A stretch of 64,000 bases of DNA from Streptomyces sp. CG1 (GCF_041080625.1 NZ_CP163518.1:5394001-5458000); one strand, 5' to 3'. Counted from the first letter of the stretch, positions 10,484 to 20,643 are shown. Notes: a model not told the origin generated them from the letters alone. Numbers and translations: made by a program.

Positions 10484-13252
10484 GTGAACACGTCACACCA
10501 GGGCGACCCGCGTCCCTCGAACATCACCGACCTCCTCACCCGGGCAGCACGTAACCAGCCGGAAGCCGGGCTCGGTTACTGCCTGGGGGGCGCCGACGCG
10601 CCGTATGAATTCCAAACCCACACGGAGCTCCTGCACGAAGCGTGCTGTCTGCTCACGGCACTGCGGGGGCATGGTCTGGTCTCCCAGGACAAGGTGGTGC
10701 TCATCCTGGAACGGCCGCGGGAGTTCCTCACCGCCTTCTGGGCCTGCGTCCTCGGTGGATTCGTACCGTGCCCGACCGTCGCTCAACGCACCGATCCGGC
10801 TCGCTGGTCCGGCCAACTCACCCACTTGGACGCCCTGCTGGAGCACCCACTGGTCCTCACCAGCTCCTCCCTCGCCGTCGAGCTGCCTCCGGTGGACGGG
10901 CTGCGGATCGCCACCTTCGACTCACTGCGCGGAGCGGAACCGGCCGACGACGTGCACCAGGCTCTGCCGGGGGACACCGCGGTGCTCATGCTGACGTCCG
11001 GATCGACCGGGGACTCCAAGGCGGTCCGGCTCAGCCACGCCAACCTGCTCGCATCCATGACCGGCAAGAACGGGTATCACCGGCTCTCCGCCGCCGACAC
11101 CACGTTCAACTGGGTCTCCTTCGACCATGTCGCGGCACTCCTCGAATGCCACCTCCTGCCCCTGTACACCGGTTCCCGCCAGTGGCACACCGAGGCGTCG
11201 GTCATCCTCACCGAGCCACTCGAATTCCTGCGCCTGCTCTCCCGCCACCGGGTGACGATGACCTTCTCGCCCAACTTCCTCCTCGGCCAGCTCAATTCAC
11301 CCGAGGCCGCGGAGCGAGCCCGGGCCGAGTCGCTCGACCTGTCCCCGCTGCGGCAACTGATCAGCGGCGGCGAGGCGGTGGTCACCACCACCGGACGGGC
11401 CTTCCTCGACCGCTTTGGCCCGTACGGCCTCGGCCCCGGCACGTTGTGGCCCGCCTTTGGCATGACCGAGACCTGCGCCGGCAGCATCTACAACCTGGGC
11501 TTTCCCGAAGACGACCGCGGCCAGGAGTTCGCCGCGGTCGGCACACCCGTCGAGGGGCTGCGCATACGCGTCGTGGACGAACACGATCGTGCACTGCCTG
11601 ACGGAGAAACCGGCGAGCTCCAACTCTCCGGGCCCGTGATCACCAGCGGCTATCACAACAACGCGCAGGCCACCGCCGACGCGTTCACCGATGACGGCTG
11701 GTTCCGCACCGGTGATCTGGGCCGGATCACGGCGGGCCGCCTCACCCTGGTGGGGCGCAGCAAGGACAGCATCATCGTCAACGGCGTCAACTACTTCAGC
11801 CACGAGATAGAGAGCGTGCTGGAACAGCTCGACGGGGTGGCCGGCTCCTACGTCGCCGTCTTCCCCGTACGCCCGGAGCACAGCGACACCGAGCAACTGG
11901 TCGTCGCCTTCCACCCCGAGACCGCGGACGACGACGAAAACGCACTGCACCGGGTGCTCACCGCCGTCCGCAGCACCGTGGTGATGCAGTGGGGCTTCAG
12001 GCCAGGCCTGATCCTGCCTCTGGACAAGGCCGCCTTCCCCAGGACGAGCCTGGGCAAGATCCAACGGACGCTGATGCGGCGGCGCCTCGAAGCGGGCGCG
12101 TACGACACCACGGTGCACGCGATCGCCGAGCTCGGCACACGCATGCTCGGGGGCTACACGGCACCCGACGGTGGCACCGAGCGCGAACTCTGCGCGATGT
12201 ACGCCGAGATGTTCGCCATCGCGCCGGAGTCGGTCAGCGCCACCGCCAACTTCTTCGACCTGGGCGGGACCTCGCTCGACATCCTCCGGCTGCGCAGCAA
12301 GGTGGCCCAGCGGCTCGGTGTACCTGGCCTTCAGGTCATCGACCTGCTGACCGCTCCCACCGTCCGCTCCCTCGCCGAACGACTCACTCAGCGGAGCACG
12401 CCCGGTGCCGCGCCGGCCTACGACCCCGTTGTGCCCATGCAACCGGGCGGCACCAAGACCCCGCTCTTCTGCGTACACCCCGGCGTCGGCGAGGTCCTGG
12501 TCTTCGTCAACCTCGCCAAGTACTTCGCTGGTGACCGGCCCTTCTACGCACTGCGCGCACGTGGGTTCAACGAAGGCGAGAAGCCTTTCGCCACCTTCGA
12601 AGAGATGGTCGACACCTATGTCGCCGCCATCCGCGAACGACAGCCGCACGGACCCTATGCGGTGGCCGGCTACTCCTACGGCGGCGCGGTCGCCTTCGAG
12701 ATCGCCAAGGCGCTGCAGTCCCAGGGAGAGCAGGTCGACTTCGTCGGCAGCTTCAACCTGCCGCCGCACATCAAGTACCGGATGGAGGAACTCGACTTCG
12801 TCGAGACGGCGACCAACCTGGCCTTCTTCCTGGGCCTCATCGACAAGCAGCAGTCGCTCGAACTTCCCGGCCGGCTCCGCGGCCTGCCGCGCGAGAAGCA
12901 GCTGGAGCGCCTCTTGAACGCCGCCCCGCAATCGCGTCTGGCCGAACTCGATCTGGACCTGGAGAAGTTCGCCGCCTGGTCGGAGCTGGCCGACCGCCTC
13001 ACCGACCTGGGCCGTGGCTACGAGCCCGGCGGCACCGTCCGCTCGATGACCGTCTTCTACGCGATCCCCCTGCGCGGTACCAAGCAGGACTGGCTGGCGA
13101 ACGAGCTGCGCCGCTGGGACGAGTACACCACCGAGGACAACCGCTACATCGAGGTTCCGGGCGAGCACTACACGCTGATGGGTCCGCACCATGTGGCCGA
13201 GTTCCAGGGAATCCTGCGCCGGGAGCTGGACCGGGCGATGGGGGAGGCGTGA
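10484..13252 (+). CDS. Adenylation-thiolation-thioesterase (A-T-TE) NRPS-like synthetase
   Basis: A 922-residue three-domain enzyme. The adenylation domain (about 1-545) shows [10 protein letters not shown] (170-179), [18 protein letters not shown] and the A10 lysine K525 in RTSLGKIQ. The thiolation domain has DLGGTSLD with the pantetheine Ser at about 597. The C-terminal thioesterase has the nucleophile Ser731 in GYSYGG and a late His in [12 protein letters not shown]. The [13 protein letters not shown] segment resembles atromentin synthetase/EchA/RalA-type enzymes. Those have no condensation domain and couple two arylpyruvates into quinones or furanones. A fatty acyl-AMP ligase-like role is the alternative. 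It starts a three-gene operon with a reductase and an NTF2-like protein. Confidence 0.85.
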   Translation: MNTSHQGDPRPSNITDLLTRAARNQPEAGLGYCLGGADAPYEFQTHTELLHEACCLLTALRGHGLVSQDKVVLILERPREFLTAFWACVLGGFVPCPTVAQRTDPARWSGQLTHLDALLEHPLVLTSSSLAVELPPVDGLRIATFDSLRGAEPADDVHQALPGDTAVLMLTSGSTGDSKAVRLSHANLLASMTGKNGYHRLSAADTTFNWVSFDHVAALLECHLLPLYTGSRQWHTEASVILTEPLEFLRLLSRHRVTMTFSPNFLLGQLNSPEAAERARAESLDLSPLRQLISGGEAVVTTTGRAFLDRFGPYGLGPGTLWPAFGMTETCAGSIYNLGFPEDDRGQEFAAVGTPVEGLRIRVVDEHDRALPDGETGELQLSGPVITSGYHNNAQATADAFTDDGWFRTGDLGRITAGRLTLVGRSKDSIIVNGVNYFSHEIESVLEQLDGVAGSYVAVFPVRPEHSDTEQLVVAFHPETADDDENALHRVLTAVRSTVVMQWGFRPGLILPLDKAAFPRTSLGKIQRTLMRRRLEAGAYDTTVHAIAELGTRMLGGYTAPDGGTERELCAMYAEMFAIAPESVSATANFFDLGGTSLDILRLRSKVAQRLGVPGLQVIDLLTAPTVRSLAERLTQRSTPGAAPAYDPVVPMQPGGTKTPLFCVHPGVGEVLVFVNLAKYFAGDRPFYALRARGFNEGEKPFATFEEMVDTYVAAIRERQPHGPYAVAGYSYGGAVAFEIAKALQSQGEQVDFVGSFNLPPHIKYRMEELDFVETATNLAFFLGLIDKQQSLELPGRLRGLPREKQLERLLNAAPQSRLAELDLDLEKFAAWSELADRLTDLGRGYEPGGTVRSMTVFYAIPLRGTKQDWLANELRRWDEYTTEDNRYIEVPGEHYTLMGPHHVAEFQGILRRELDRAMGEA

Positions 13253-13326
13253 CGACCCGAAGCCCGGACAGGCGTGAAGCCGGGGAACAGCGCGGGACAA
13301 GGGGGAGCAATGAAGGAGGACGAACA

Positions 13327-14259
13327 GTGAAGGGCGCAAGGATTCTGATCACCGGCGGCACCGGACAGGTCGCCCGGCCGGTGGCCGAGGCGCTGGCGGC
13401 GGAGAACGAGGTCTGGTGCCTTGGCAGGTTCACCGCACCCGGCGTCGAGCGGGAGCTGCGCGAGCGGGGCATCACCACCTGGCACTGGGACATGGGCGAG
13501 ACCACCTGCGATCCGTTGCGTGGGCTGCCCGAGGACTTCACGCACGTAGTGCACTCGGCGGTACGCCGCGGAGAGGACGGCGACTTCAACGCCGCGGTGG
13601 AGGTCAACGCCGTCGCCGCGGGCCGTCTGATGACGCACTGCCGCCGAGCCGAGGCCTTCCTGTACGTGTCGACCGGGGCGCTTTACAAGCGGCAGACCCT
13701 CGACCACAGGTATACCGAGGATGATCCGGTCGATGGCGTCGCGGACTGGCTCCCCGCCTATCCGGTCGGCAAGATCGCCACCGAGGGCGCGGTGCGCGCC
13801 TTCGCTCAGGTACTCCAGCTGCCCACCACCATCGCGCGTCTCAACATCGCTTACGGCCCCGGGGGGTACGGCGGTGTGCCCATGCTGTACTTCAAGCGGA
13901 TGCTCGCCGGTGAGCCCATCCCCGTACCGCGCACCGGCCAGAACTGGAGCTCACTGCTGTACACCAGCGACCTGGTGGCCCAGGTCCCCCGGCTGTGGGA
14001 GGCCGCGAGCACCCCTGCGACGCTGGTGAACTGGGGCGGCGACGAACCGGTCGGGATGACCGACTGCGTGCGGTACCTGGAACAACTCACCGGGGTGGCG
14101 GCAAACCTCGTACCGAGTGACGTCACCCGCGAGACCTACCAATTCGACCCCACGCTGCGACGACGGCTGACCGGGCCGTGCGAGGTGGGGTGGCGCGAGG
14201 GCATCCGGCGCACGCTCAGGGCGCTGTACCCCGACCATGTGAAGCCGACGGAGCGCTGA
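13327..14259 (+). CDS. NAD(P)-dependent epimerase/dehydratase-like reductase (extended SDR)
   Basis: A 310-residue extended SDR. GTG 13327 is chosen because GGAGGA lies 7 bp upstream; an earlier frame overlapping the synthetase stop has no such site. The N-terminal Rossmann motif is [14 protein letters not shown]; the catalytic pair is Tyr and Lys in [11 protein letters not shown], with VSTGALY as the Ser/Thr strand. A conserved GDEPVGM segment is near the C-terminus. In p-terphenyl clusters an SDR-type ketoreductase acts on the benzoquinone core after the A-T-TE enzyme; by context this gene may do that, but the substrate is not determinable. Confidence 0.78.
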   Translation: MKGARILITGGTGQVARPVAEALAAENEVWCLGRFTAPGVERELRERGITTWHWDMGETTCDPLRGLPEDFTHVVHSAVRRGEDGDFNAAVEVNAVAAGRLMTHCRRAEAFLYVSTGALYKRQTLDHRYTEDDPVDGVADWLPAYPVGKIATEGAVRAFAQVLQLPTTIARLNIAYGPGGYGGVPMLYFKRMLAGEPIPVPRTGQNWSSLLYTSDLVAQVPRLWEAASTPATLVNWGGDEPVGMTDCVRYLEQLTGVAANLVPSDVTRETYQFDPTLRRRLTGPCEVGWREGIRRTLRALYPDHVKPTER

Positions 14260-14265
14260 GGATCC

Positions 14266-14736
14266 ATGACCAGCAGCAGCGTTACAGGGACAGCAGCAGG
14301 GTCGACGCCAGGCCGGACCACGGACAACGCGGCGGAGAACAGCCTCGACGTCGTCGACGCGGCATACCGCGCCTTCCACGCCCATGATCCGGAGGCCCTG
14401 CTCGCCACCCTGGATCCCGGCATCGAGTGGGTGCACCCGGCGGGGATGAGCCGGTACGGGCTGGGGGGTACCAAGCTTGGGCACGCGGGGGTGCGGGAGT
14501 TCCTGGCCCGGGTGCCCCGGGTACTCGGCGGGATGCGTCTGCGACCGCAGGAGTTCGTGTACTCGGGCGACCGGGTGGTGGTATTCGGGACGCGGGACGT
14601 GACCTCACTGGACGGACGCACCGAGACGTTCGACTTCGTCCATTCCTGGACCCTGCGAGCGGGCAGGGCCGTGCGGATGGCGGATATCTTCGACACCGCC
14701 GAGTTCGTGCGACTCATCGAGAACACTGGAGGATGA
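14266..14736 (+). CDS. NTF2-like (SnoaL-type) protein
   Basis: A 156-residue cone-fold protein: VVDAAYRAFHAHDPEALLAT helix, LDPGIEWVHP strand, and the late strands TFDFVHSWTLRAGRAVRMAD and FDTAEFVRLIE are typical of SnoaL/NTF2 polyketide enzymes. Members act as cyclases, dehydratases or hydroxylases. It starts 6 bp after the reductase stop with a GAGGATCC ribosome binding site. A reductase plus NTF2-like pair behind an A-T-TE enzyme suggests sequential reduction and dehydration of a quinone; that pairing is inference. Confidence 0.75.
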   Translation: MTSSSVTGTAAGSTPGRTTDNAAENSLDVVDAAYRAFHAHDPEALLATLDPGIEWVHPAGMSRYGLGGTKLGHAGVREFLARVPRVLGGMRLRPQEFVYSGDRVVVFGTRDVTSLDGRTETFDFVHSWTLRAGRAVRMADIFDTAEFVRLIENTGG

Positions 14737-15270
14737 GCTACGCGGTGCGGTGATCGGTCAGACGCCCTGCACGGGCGGAGTCCCCGCCTTCGCAAGGAAG
14801 CCGGAACCGTCCGGCTGCTGATCAGGACTAGTGACCTGGTCCGGAGATCCTGTCACAGTAGCGGCAGACAACTCGTCGAGTGAGCAGAACACACCCAGCT
14901 CAAGACAGCGTCGTTCCAGCTCGGCGAACCACCGTGCGACCTGGCTGATCCAGGACGAGTAGGTTGGCGGTCGCGCTGCCCTACCAGGCCGACCTGGAGC
15001 GCGTCGAGTCGTTCCGCGCGACGCCCTTGAACCCGATCAGCCAGGCGACACCGCTGCCGGACAGGACGTCCTGGTGCAGCCGGGCGAGCAGGGTGAGGAC
15101 CAGACCGTCGGCGGCCGCCGGGGTACCCGCATGCCTGGCCCTCGGCCCGAGAGGCCGGCACCGTCCACCGGTGGCGTCCCTCAGCAAGTGCCTGGCAGAG
15201 CCGTACGTACCGGTCATGGTGTCGAGTTCGTGCAACCTATAAAGACTTGCGCAAGCTCTAAACTGTCGGC
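14737..15270. other. Gene-poor spacer with transposase debris
   Basis: 534 bp between the end of the metabolite genes and a small orphan gene. It contains an IS630-like transposase scrap on the minus strand (separate entry). Upstream of it on that strand (about 14981-15235) is a frame of 84 codons that I cannot assign. It probably marks the boundary of the biosynthetic region. Confidence 0.45.
14821..14970 (-). pseudogene. IS630-family transposase C-terminal remnant
   Basis: Read on the minus strand from 14970, the frame gives PTYSSWISQVARWFAELERR followed by CLELGVFCSLDEL. This closely matches the region of IS630-type transposases around the last catalytic Glu (SSWxNQVExWFxxLxRR). Here the usual Glu after QV is replaced by Ala. 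Only about 45 codons remain, with no upstream DDE portion, so it is a dead fragment of a former insertion at the edge of the cluster. Confidence 0.6.
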
Positions 15271-15498
15271 GTGGAGACGACTGATGCGATCTGGGAGACC
15301 GCCGTGCTCGACGGCGGGCCGGCGGACGGTTTGCATATGAGGGTTTCCGACCGGCCGCGAGTGATCCAGGTGACGTACCCCTGCCCCGTCGACGCCGCGC
15401 CGCCCGGCGTGCGCGTGGAAGGTGTGTACGTCTACCGACGCGACCACGGCGTGACCGGTGAGCCGCTGCGGTACGGCTTCGACGTCGCCAGCCCCTGA
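15271..15498 (+). CDS. Small hypothetical protein
   Basis: A 75-residue acidic protein (GTG start) with ETAVLDGGPADGLHMRV near the N-terminus and a YVYRRDH segment. Similar short proteins of unknown function are common in Streptomyces. No ribosome binding site is visible, and a TAAACT -10-like hexamer ends about 7 bp before the GTG, so it may be translated from a leaderless mRNA. Function unknown. Confidence 0.5.
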   Translation: METTDAIWETAVLDGGPADGLHMRVSDRPRVIQVTYPCPVDAAPPGVRVEGVYVYRRDHGVTGEPLRYGFDVASP

Positions 15499-15516
15499 GG
15501 AGCGCGGCGTACGGCG

Positions 15517-15774
15517 TCAGCCGGCTGTGTGATGTTCCGTTGCCGGGTGGGCCGTTGCGGTCTCTGCGGGGGGCGCCTGGACGACCCGGAGCGCCGGCCC
15601 GGAGGAGGGCTGCATGGCGCTCTCCTCCTTCGTGGCTCTGGTCTGGCTCTTGAGGATGCGCAGGGACTTGCCCAGCCCGCGGGCGGCCTCGGGCAGCTTC
15701 TTCGAGCCGAACAGCGCGATGATGACGAGCGCCACGATCAGCAGGTGCCAGGGTTCCAGTCCGTTGCGGAGCAT
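15517..15774 (-). CDS. tatA: Sec-independent protein translocase TatA
   Basis: An 85-residue protein with the TatA layout: a short N-terminus, one membrane helix (about 8-22, EPWHLLIVALVIIALFG), the FGSKKLPEAARGLG hinge and amphipathic helix, and a polar low-complexity tail. It forms the pore component of the twin-arginine export system with TatB and TatC, which are not nearby; a stand-alone tatA is normal in actinobacteria, and this may be a second copy. Confidence 0.85.
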   Translation of the reverse strand: MLRNGLEPWHLLIVALVIIALFGSKKLPEAARGLGKSLRILKSQTRATKEESAMQPSSGPALRVVQAPPAETATAHPATEHHTAG

Positions 15775-15840
15775 CCCGCCCGCCTCTTCTCTTCTGCCCT
15801 CATTGCCACTTTGCGCAACTGCCTGACCGGCGTGCCCGGT

Positions 15841-17562
15841 TCAGGAGTCGGAGTCGGGTTTGCCGCGTGCTGCCGCGTAGGCCTGGGACGGGGTCATGGA
15901 GATGCCGTTGAGGTTGACCGTCTTGTAGGGGCTGACCTTGGCGCAGGTCTTGGCCTGGTCGGCGGTGGAGGCATGCGCGTTGGACACGGCGGTCTTGGTG
16001 TCGGCGGGCGCGGGCTGGGAGTTGCCGCCGGGGAAGCCGGTGCCGCTGGGCCAGTCGCTGCCGATGACCAGGGTCAGGCCGGTGCCGGTGCCCTGCTTCA
16101 GGTGCGAGCCGGACAGGCCGAGTGCCTTGGCGACCGTCTGCGCCTCGCCCTTCTGGCCGGTGCCGTAGGTGAGGGTGGTGTCCGTCGCGGGGCTGGGCGC
16201 GTTGGCCGTGGTGGTGGCCGGGCTGAAGCCCTGGTCGGTCAGCGCGGAGGCGATCACGGAGGCGCGGCCGGTGACCGCGGTGCCGTTCTCGACCGTGACG
16301 GCGATCTGCGAGGCAGGCACGGCCGGGGCGGCGGGGGCGGTGGGTTTCGCGGTCGCCGAGGCCGCCGCGGCCTTCTGGCCGGAGCCGGTGGTCAGCGACT
16401 GGTCGCCCGCGATGGTGGCGAACAGGGTCTTGGCGCCCGGGCCCACCACCACCCGTTCCTTGTTGTTCGGGTCCGCGGCCGTCTGCATCGTCGTGAACGT
16501 CATCCGTTTCGTCGGCACCTTGTTCACGTCCGACGCGAGCGAGATCAGCTTGTTCACACTGCCCAGCCCGTCGTCCACGGTCAGTGCCTTGGTCGCCGCG
16601 TCCGCCAGGCCGTAGACCGCGGTGGGGTCGGTGAGCGTGCCCGCGCTCTTGAACTTGCGGATCATCGCGCTGAGGAAGAGGTGCTGCGAGACCGTACGGC
16701 CCAGGTCGCTGCCGTCACCGAAACCGTGCCGGGAACGGACGAACTCCAGTGCCGCCTCGCCCTTGAGGGTGTGCGTGCCCTGGGACAGCTTCAGATGCGA
16801 GTAGGTGTCGTAGACGTCGTCGCTCACACACACGGGCACACCGCCCACCGCGTCGGACATCTTCACCACACCCGAGAAGTCCAGCTTCACGAAGTGATCG
16901 ATCGGAATGCCGGTGAGCTGGTGGACAGTTGCCACCTGACAGGCCGGACCGTACGAGAGAGCGCTGTTGATCTGGCCGTAGTAGCCCGACGTGGACTGGC
17001 CCGACTCGCTGTCCTTGCAGGCCGGGACCTGGGTCATGGTGTCACGGGGGATGCTCATCACCGTCGCGTTGGAACGGTCCGCCGATATGTGGACGACCAT
17101 CTCGACGTCCGCGTTTCCCCCGCCGGTCTGTACGCCGGTCTTCGCACAGCCGCCGCCGAGCCTGCAGTCCTCCGCGCTGGTGCGGCCGTCCGAGCCCATG
17201 ACCAGGATGTTGATCGGGGTACGGCCGAAGGCGTCGGCCTTCTCGATGCCGCCCTTGCCGTCGAGCGAGAGGCTGTGGATGTTGCCGTTCAGGTGCTCGT
17301 AGAACCACCAGCCGGCACCGGCCGTGACCACGATGATGACCGACAGGCCGATCCCGATGGCCTTCAGCACTTTCTGGGCGCGGCCCGCCTGACGAGCCCG
17401 GCGCCCCGACCGGCTGCCACCACGCGCACGGGACGCCGCCCGGCTCGCGGCCCTGCCGCCCGTAGGAGGTGTTCCGTCCAGCCCGGCCTTACGCTGTCCG
17501 GACACCTGGCGCGTGCGGCTGCGTGTGGCCTGGCCGCCCGGGCCGTCCCACGGGTCGCCCAT
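15841..17562 (-). CDS. LCP (LytR-CpsA-Psr) family cell-wall polymer ligase with LytR_C domain
   Basis: A 573-residue membrane enzyme. A basic Arg/Ser/Gly-rich cytoplasmic tail (1-65) precedes one membrane segment (about 67-88). The LCP catalytic domain follows, with INILVMGSDGR, VMSIPRDTM, an acidic/aromatic pocket and FVRSRHGFGDGSDLGR holding the arginines that bind the polyprenyl pyrophosphate. A Pro/Ala linker leads to a C-terminal LytR_C region (VTVENGTAVTGRA). LCP proteins move polymers such as teichoic acids or arabinogalactan-like glycans from undecaprenyl carriers to peptidoglycan. The uppP gene lies just upstream, consistent with lipid-carrier traffic. Confidence 0.85.
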   Translation of the reverse strand: MGDPWDGPGGQATRSRTRQVSGQRKAGLDGTPPTGGRAASRAASRARGGSRSGRRARQAGRAQKVLKAIGIGLSVIIVVTAGAGWWFYEHLNGNIHSLSLDGKGGIEKADAFGRTPINILVMGSDGRTSAEDCRLGGGCAKTGVQTGGGNADVEMVVHISADRSNATVMSIPRDTMTQVPACKDSESGQSTSGYYGQINSALSYGPACQVATVHQLTGIPIDHFVKLDFSGVVKMSDAVGGVPVCVSDDVYDTYSHLKLSQGTHTLKGEAALEFVRSRHGFGDGSDLGRTVSQHLFLSAMIRKFKSAGTLTDPTAVYGLADAATKALTVDDGLGSVNKLISLASDVNKVPTKRMTFTTMQTAADPNNKERVVVGPGAKTLFATIAGDQSLTTGSGQKAAAASATAKPTAPAAPAVPASQIAVTVENGTAVTGRASVIASALTDQGFSPATTTANAPSPATDTTLTYGTGQKGEAQTVAKALGLSGSHLKQGTGTGLTLVIGSDWPSGTGFPGGNSQPAPADTKTAVSNAHASTADQAKTCAKVSPYKTVNLNGISMTPSQAYAAARGKPDSDS

Positions 17563-17760
17563 CTCCCACTCCCATGAACGGTCGGGCCTGCCGGGCGGGC
17601 CGCGTCGTGCTACGGCCGGCGTCAGCGGCGGTGTACGGGCAGGCGAAGCAGATACGACGCCTCGATTGCGTAGTTGCGCAATCTAGCAAACCCACAGCCC
17701 GGGCAGCACCGCCCATGCCGCAATTTCACAGGTGAGCCATCTCATGGAGCCGCCGGCCGG

Positions 17761-18681
17761 TCACGCGAGTGCGAAGTAGGCCAGGCTGCCCAGTCCCGCG
17801 ACGGAACAGTAGACGGCGAACGGGATCAGGGTCCGGTTCTCGAAGTACTTGACGAGAAAACGCGTGGCCAGATAGGCCGCCACGAACGCGGCCACGCTGC
17901 CCGCCAGCAGCGGACCGCGCAGGCCGTTGCCCTGGGAGCCGAGCAGCGGCGGCAGCTTGAGCAGCGCGGCGCCGCCGATCACCGGCGTGGCGAGCAGGAA
18001 GGCGAAGCGGGCGGAGTCCTCGTGGCTCAGGCCCTTGAAGATGCCCGCGCTGATGGTCGAGCCGGAGCGGCTGATGCCGGGGCAGAGCGCGAGGATCTGG
18101 GCCGCGCCGATCGTCAGCGCATCCCGCATGGTCATCCGGGTGATCCGCTGGTCCGACAGCTCATCCGGGCTCAGGTGCTCCTCCTCCGGGGTGAGGGAGG
18201 CGCCGGCGCGCCTGCGGCCTGATCCGCCGCGCTTCAGCTGCTCGGTGACGAACAGCACGATGCCGTTGAGGGCCAGGAAGATCGCCGTCGGGACGGGCTT
18301 GCCGAGCGTGGTGCGGAACACCTTGTCGAGCGCCACGCCGGCCACGGCGACCGGGATACTGGCGGAGACGATCAGCCAGGCGAGCCGCTGGTCCACTGTT
18401 TCGATCCGCCGCTGGGTGATCGACGTGAACAGTCCACGGACGATCCGCACCCAGTCCCGCCAGAAGAAGACGACGAGCGCCAGCGCGGTGGCCAGATGGA
18501 GGCCCACCAGCTCGTTGAGGTAAAGAGAACCCTCGGCGGAGACGTCGAGGTCGTGTTTCCAGTGCCCGCCCAGGAGAGCGGGTATCAGGATGCTGTGCCC
18601 GAGGCTGGAGACCGGGAACAGCTCGGTCACGCCTTGCAGCAGGCCGACGCCCACGGCTTCGGGGTAGGTCAGGACGGACAT
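17761..18681 (-). CDS. uppP: Undecaprenyl-diphosphatase UppP (BacA)
   Basis: A 306-residue polytopic membrane phosphatase starting at ATG 18681. It dephosphorylates undecaprenyl diphosphate to recycle the cell-wall lipid carrier. Family signatures: GLLQGVTELFPVSSLGH near the N-terminus and ALCPGISRSGST in the second repeat, with about eight membrane helices. The loop after residue 150 is longer and more charged than usual. A perfect palindrome (18760-18773) lies ~80 bp upstream and matches sites before the PAP2 and blaI genes. Confidence 0.92.
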   Translation of the reverse strand: MSVLTYPEAVGVGLLQGVTELFPVSSLGHSILIPALLGGHWKHDLDVSAEGSLYLNELVGLHLATALALVVFFWRDWVRIVRGLFTSITQRRIETVDQRLAWLIVSASIPVAVAGVALDKVFRTTLGKPVPTAIFLALNGIVLFVTEQLKRGGSGRRRAGASLTPEEEHLSPDELSDQRITRMTMRDALTIGAAQILALCPGISRSGSTISAGIFKGLSHEDSARFAFLLATPVIGGAALLKLPPLLGSQGNGLRGPLLAGSVAAFVAAYLATRFLVKYFENRTLIPFAVYCSVAGLGSLAYFALA

Positions 18682-18759
18682 GGTTGGCCTTTGGCTCGAA
18701 CTGCACGCGGGGCCGGGCTCCGGACAACACTTGCAGTGGCTCCGGCCAACCAAAACCTA

Positions 18760-18773
18760 TTACACGCGTGTAA
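18760..18773. promoter_or_regulatory. Putative BlaI-type operator upstream of uppP
   Basis: The sequence TTACACGCGTGTAA is a perfect 14-bp palindrome. BlaI/MecI repressors bind TACA...TGTA dyads. Variants occur before the PAP2 gene (19579-19592) and blaI (21402-21415). Confidence 0.6.
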
Positions 18774-18866
18774 AAGTCAGGTCAAGCGGCGCGATGTGTT
18801 CACTTTGCCAACGTCCACTGTTCATGTCACGCCCGCGGGGGCCGATGCCCGGAATGTCTTGAGCGC

Positions 18867-19505
18867 TCATCGGGTGGCGGGGCGGGCCGTGAGCAACGGC
18901 TGGAGTGCGCCTCCGGTGCGCAGGCGGGCGACCAGGGGGCGGAGCAGGCCACGCAGGATCAGGCCGGCGACCAGGGCGACGGGCGTGGCGATGAGGATGG
19001 CGCCGAGGACGTCGTGCGGATAGTGATCGCCGACGTAGACGCGCGTGAAGCCCTCCAGGAGCGTGCAGACCGCGGCGATCGCGGCGAGCCGGCGGTCGAG
19101 GAGGAAAAGGGCCGCGGCGGTGGCGGCCGCGGTGGTGGTGTGGCCGCTGGGGAACGCGTAATCGGTGGGTGCCGGACAGCTGTTGACGTAGAAGTCGTGC
19201 GGCAGGGCGCGGCAGGGGCGGGGCTCCGCGACCAGCTTCTTGACGACCTCGGTGACGGCGAAGGCCGCCACGACCGCCACCGGCGCGGCCAGGGCCGTGG
19301 CCATGGCCGAGTCGTCGCGGTGGCGGGCCCGCCACCAGCCGATCAGCATCAGGACGGCGAAGATGCCGAGGCCGAGGTTGGTCGTCAGCGCGATCGGGGC
19401 GTTGAGCCAGTGCGTGTCCCGGGCGAAGTCGGTGACCGACGTGAAGAGCGGGCCGTCGATGCGGGAGCCGTCGAGGGCGAGGTACGCCGTGGCGTGAGGG
19501 GTCAT
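18867..19505 (-). CDS. PAP2-family membrane phosphatase (probable undecaprenyl-diphosphatase)
   Basis: A 212-residue membrane protein with the three phosphatidic acid phosphatase motifs: KKLVAEPRPCR, FPSGHTTTA and the RVYVGDHYPHDV His motif. About five membrane helices surround them. Such enzymes act on undecaprenyl or other lipid diphosphates at the outer face of the membrane. A BlaI-like operator lies about 75 bp before the start, as for uppP, so both lipid-carrier phosphatases may be induced together. No clear ribosome binding site is seen before ATG 19505. Confidence 0.85.
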   Translation of the reverse strand: MTPHATAYLALDGSRIDGPLFTSVTDFARDTHWLNAPIALTTNLGLGIFAVLMLIGWWRARHRDDSAMATALAAPVAVVAAFAVTEVVKKLVAEPRPCRALPHDFYVNSCPAPTDYAFPSGHTTTAAATAAALFLLDRRLAAIAAVCTLLEGFTRVYVGDHYPHDVLGAILIATPVALVAGLILRGLLRPLVARLRTGGALQPLLTARPATR

Positions 19506-19578
19506 CAGGCGGGGGCTTTCAGGCAGGCGGATACCGCGATAACACCGAGATGCGGAATGGTGAACAACACCTTAACAT

Positions 19579-19592
19579 CTACACGCGCGTAA
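19579..19592. promoter_or_regulatory. Putative BlaI-type operator upstream of PAP2 phosphatase gene
   Basis: CTACACGCGCGTAA differs at two positions from the perfect palindrome before uppP and sits about 75 bp upstream of ATG 19505. Confidence 0.55.
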
Positions 19593-19698
19593 AATCTCAT
19601 GGGGTGCGCAGGACCTCGATGCAGCCCTTGACCAGCGCATATGTCAGCCAGCCAGCGCGCGTCCCCGAACAGCGGCGCTGACCGTCAGACGGTGGCGC

Positions 19699-20643
19699 TC
19701 ACCGGACGCCGATCGTCTCCAGCAGCTGATGGAGGTCGTGGGCGGCCTCGGCGCTGGACCAGACGGCGATGAGAAGGATGGCGAGGGTGGCCGCGGCCGG
19801 CAGGGGACGGCGTCCGAGGGGCGGGGCGAGCAGGGCCGCCACCCGGCGGGGCACGGGACCGGCGGCGGCGAGGGGATTGCGGCGGCGGCCCAGGATGCCG
19901 AGGGCCGCGCCGGGAACACGGGAGCGGACCGGGGTGGCGTGGGCGGCGACGGCGGCCTTGCCGACCGCCCGCGCGACGCGCACGCGATCGCCGGTGACGG
20001 TGGCCGCGTACTCGTCGGCCCAGCGCTCGGTCGTATAGCCGACGGCGGCGGCCAGCGGACGCAGCAGCGGGTTGGCGGCGGCGCCGAGCTGGGCGAGGGC
20101 GACGAACGCGTAGTGGTGCGCGGTCAGATGGGCACGCTCATGGGCGAGCAGGATGCCGTGCTCGCCCTCGTCCAGCGTGTGCAGCATCCCGGTGGAGACC
20201 ACGACCCGGCCCGGCACCCCCGGCAGCGCGAACGCGTCCGGCGCCGGATCCTCGACCACCACCACCCCGTCCCGCGTGGGCATACAGGCCGCGTCCAGCG
20301 CCGCGGCGGCAAGGGCCCGCGCGCGGCGCCAGAGCATCCGGGCGGCCATGACCAGGGCGCCGCCGAGCAGCAGCCCCGCGAGAACGGCGACGGAGAGTTC
20401 GGTGGGGTCCTCGCGCCGCGCGGTGCCGACCGACCAGTGTCCGAGCCCGGCGAGCTGCGGTACGCGGGTCACGCCGGTGGTGGCCAGCAGGCCCAGCGAG
20501 ATGATGCCGGCCACGGCCAGGACCAGCGAGGAAACGGTGAGCAGCCAGGTCGCCAGGCGCGGTTCGCAACGCTCCGACAACTGCCGGGCGCCCAGCGGGG
20601 CCAGCAGCGGCAGCAGCAGCGGGAGGTAGACGAGGATGCGCAT
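19699..20643 (-). CDS. M56/M48-type membrane zinc metallopeptidase (BlaR1-like protease part)
   Basis: A 314-residue protein starting at ATG 20643. Two or three membrane helices in the first ~105 residues precede a cytoplasmic zinc peptidase core, HERAH at 168-172, with a downstream ERWADEYA segment supplying the third zinc ligand; one more helix is near the C-terminus. It lacks the extracellular penicillin-binding sensor of true BlaR1, a common state in actinobacteria. Downstream of blaI on the same strand, it is the likely protease that inactivates BlaI. Confidence 0.8.
   Translation of the reverse strand: MRILVYLPLLLPLLAPLGARQLSERCEPRLATWLLTVSSLVLAVAGIISLGLLATTGVTRVPQLAGLGHWSVGTARREDPTELSVAVLAGLLLGGALVMAARMLWRRARALAAAALDAACMPTRDGVVVVEDPAPDAFALPGVPGRVVVSTGMLHTLDEGEHGILLAHERAHLTAHHYAFVALAQLGAAANPLLRPLAAAVGYTTERWADEYAATVTGDRVRVARAVGKAAVAAHATPVRSRVPGAALGILGRRRNPLAAAGPVPRRVAALLAPPLGRRPLPAAATLAILLIAVWSSAEAAHDLHQLLETIGVR

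Noticed and set aside
14981..15235. Small reverse gene next to the IS630 remnant
   Set aside because: No recognisable domain or ribosome binding site, and it abuts transposon debris.
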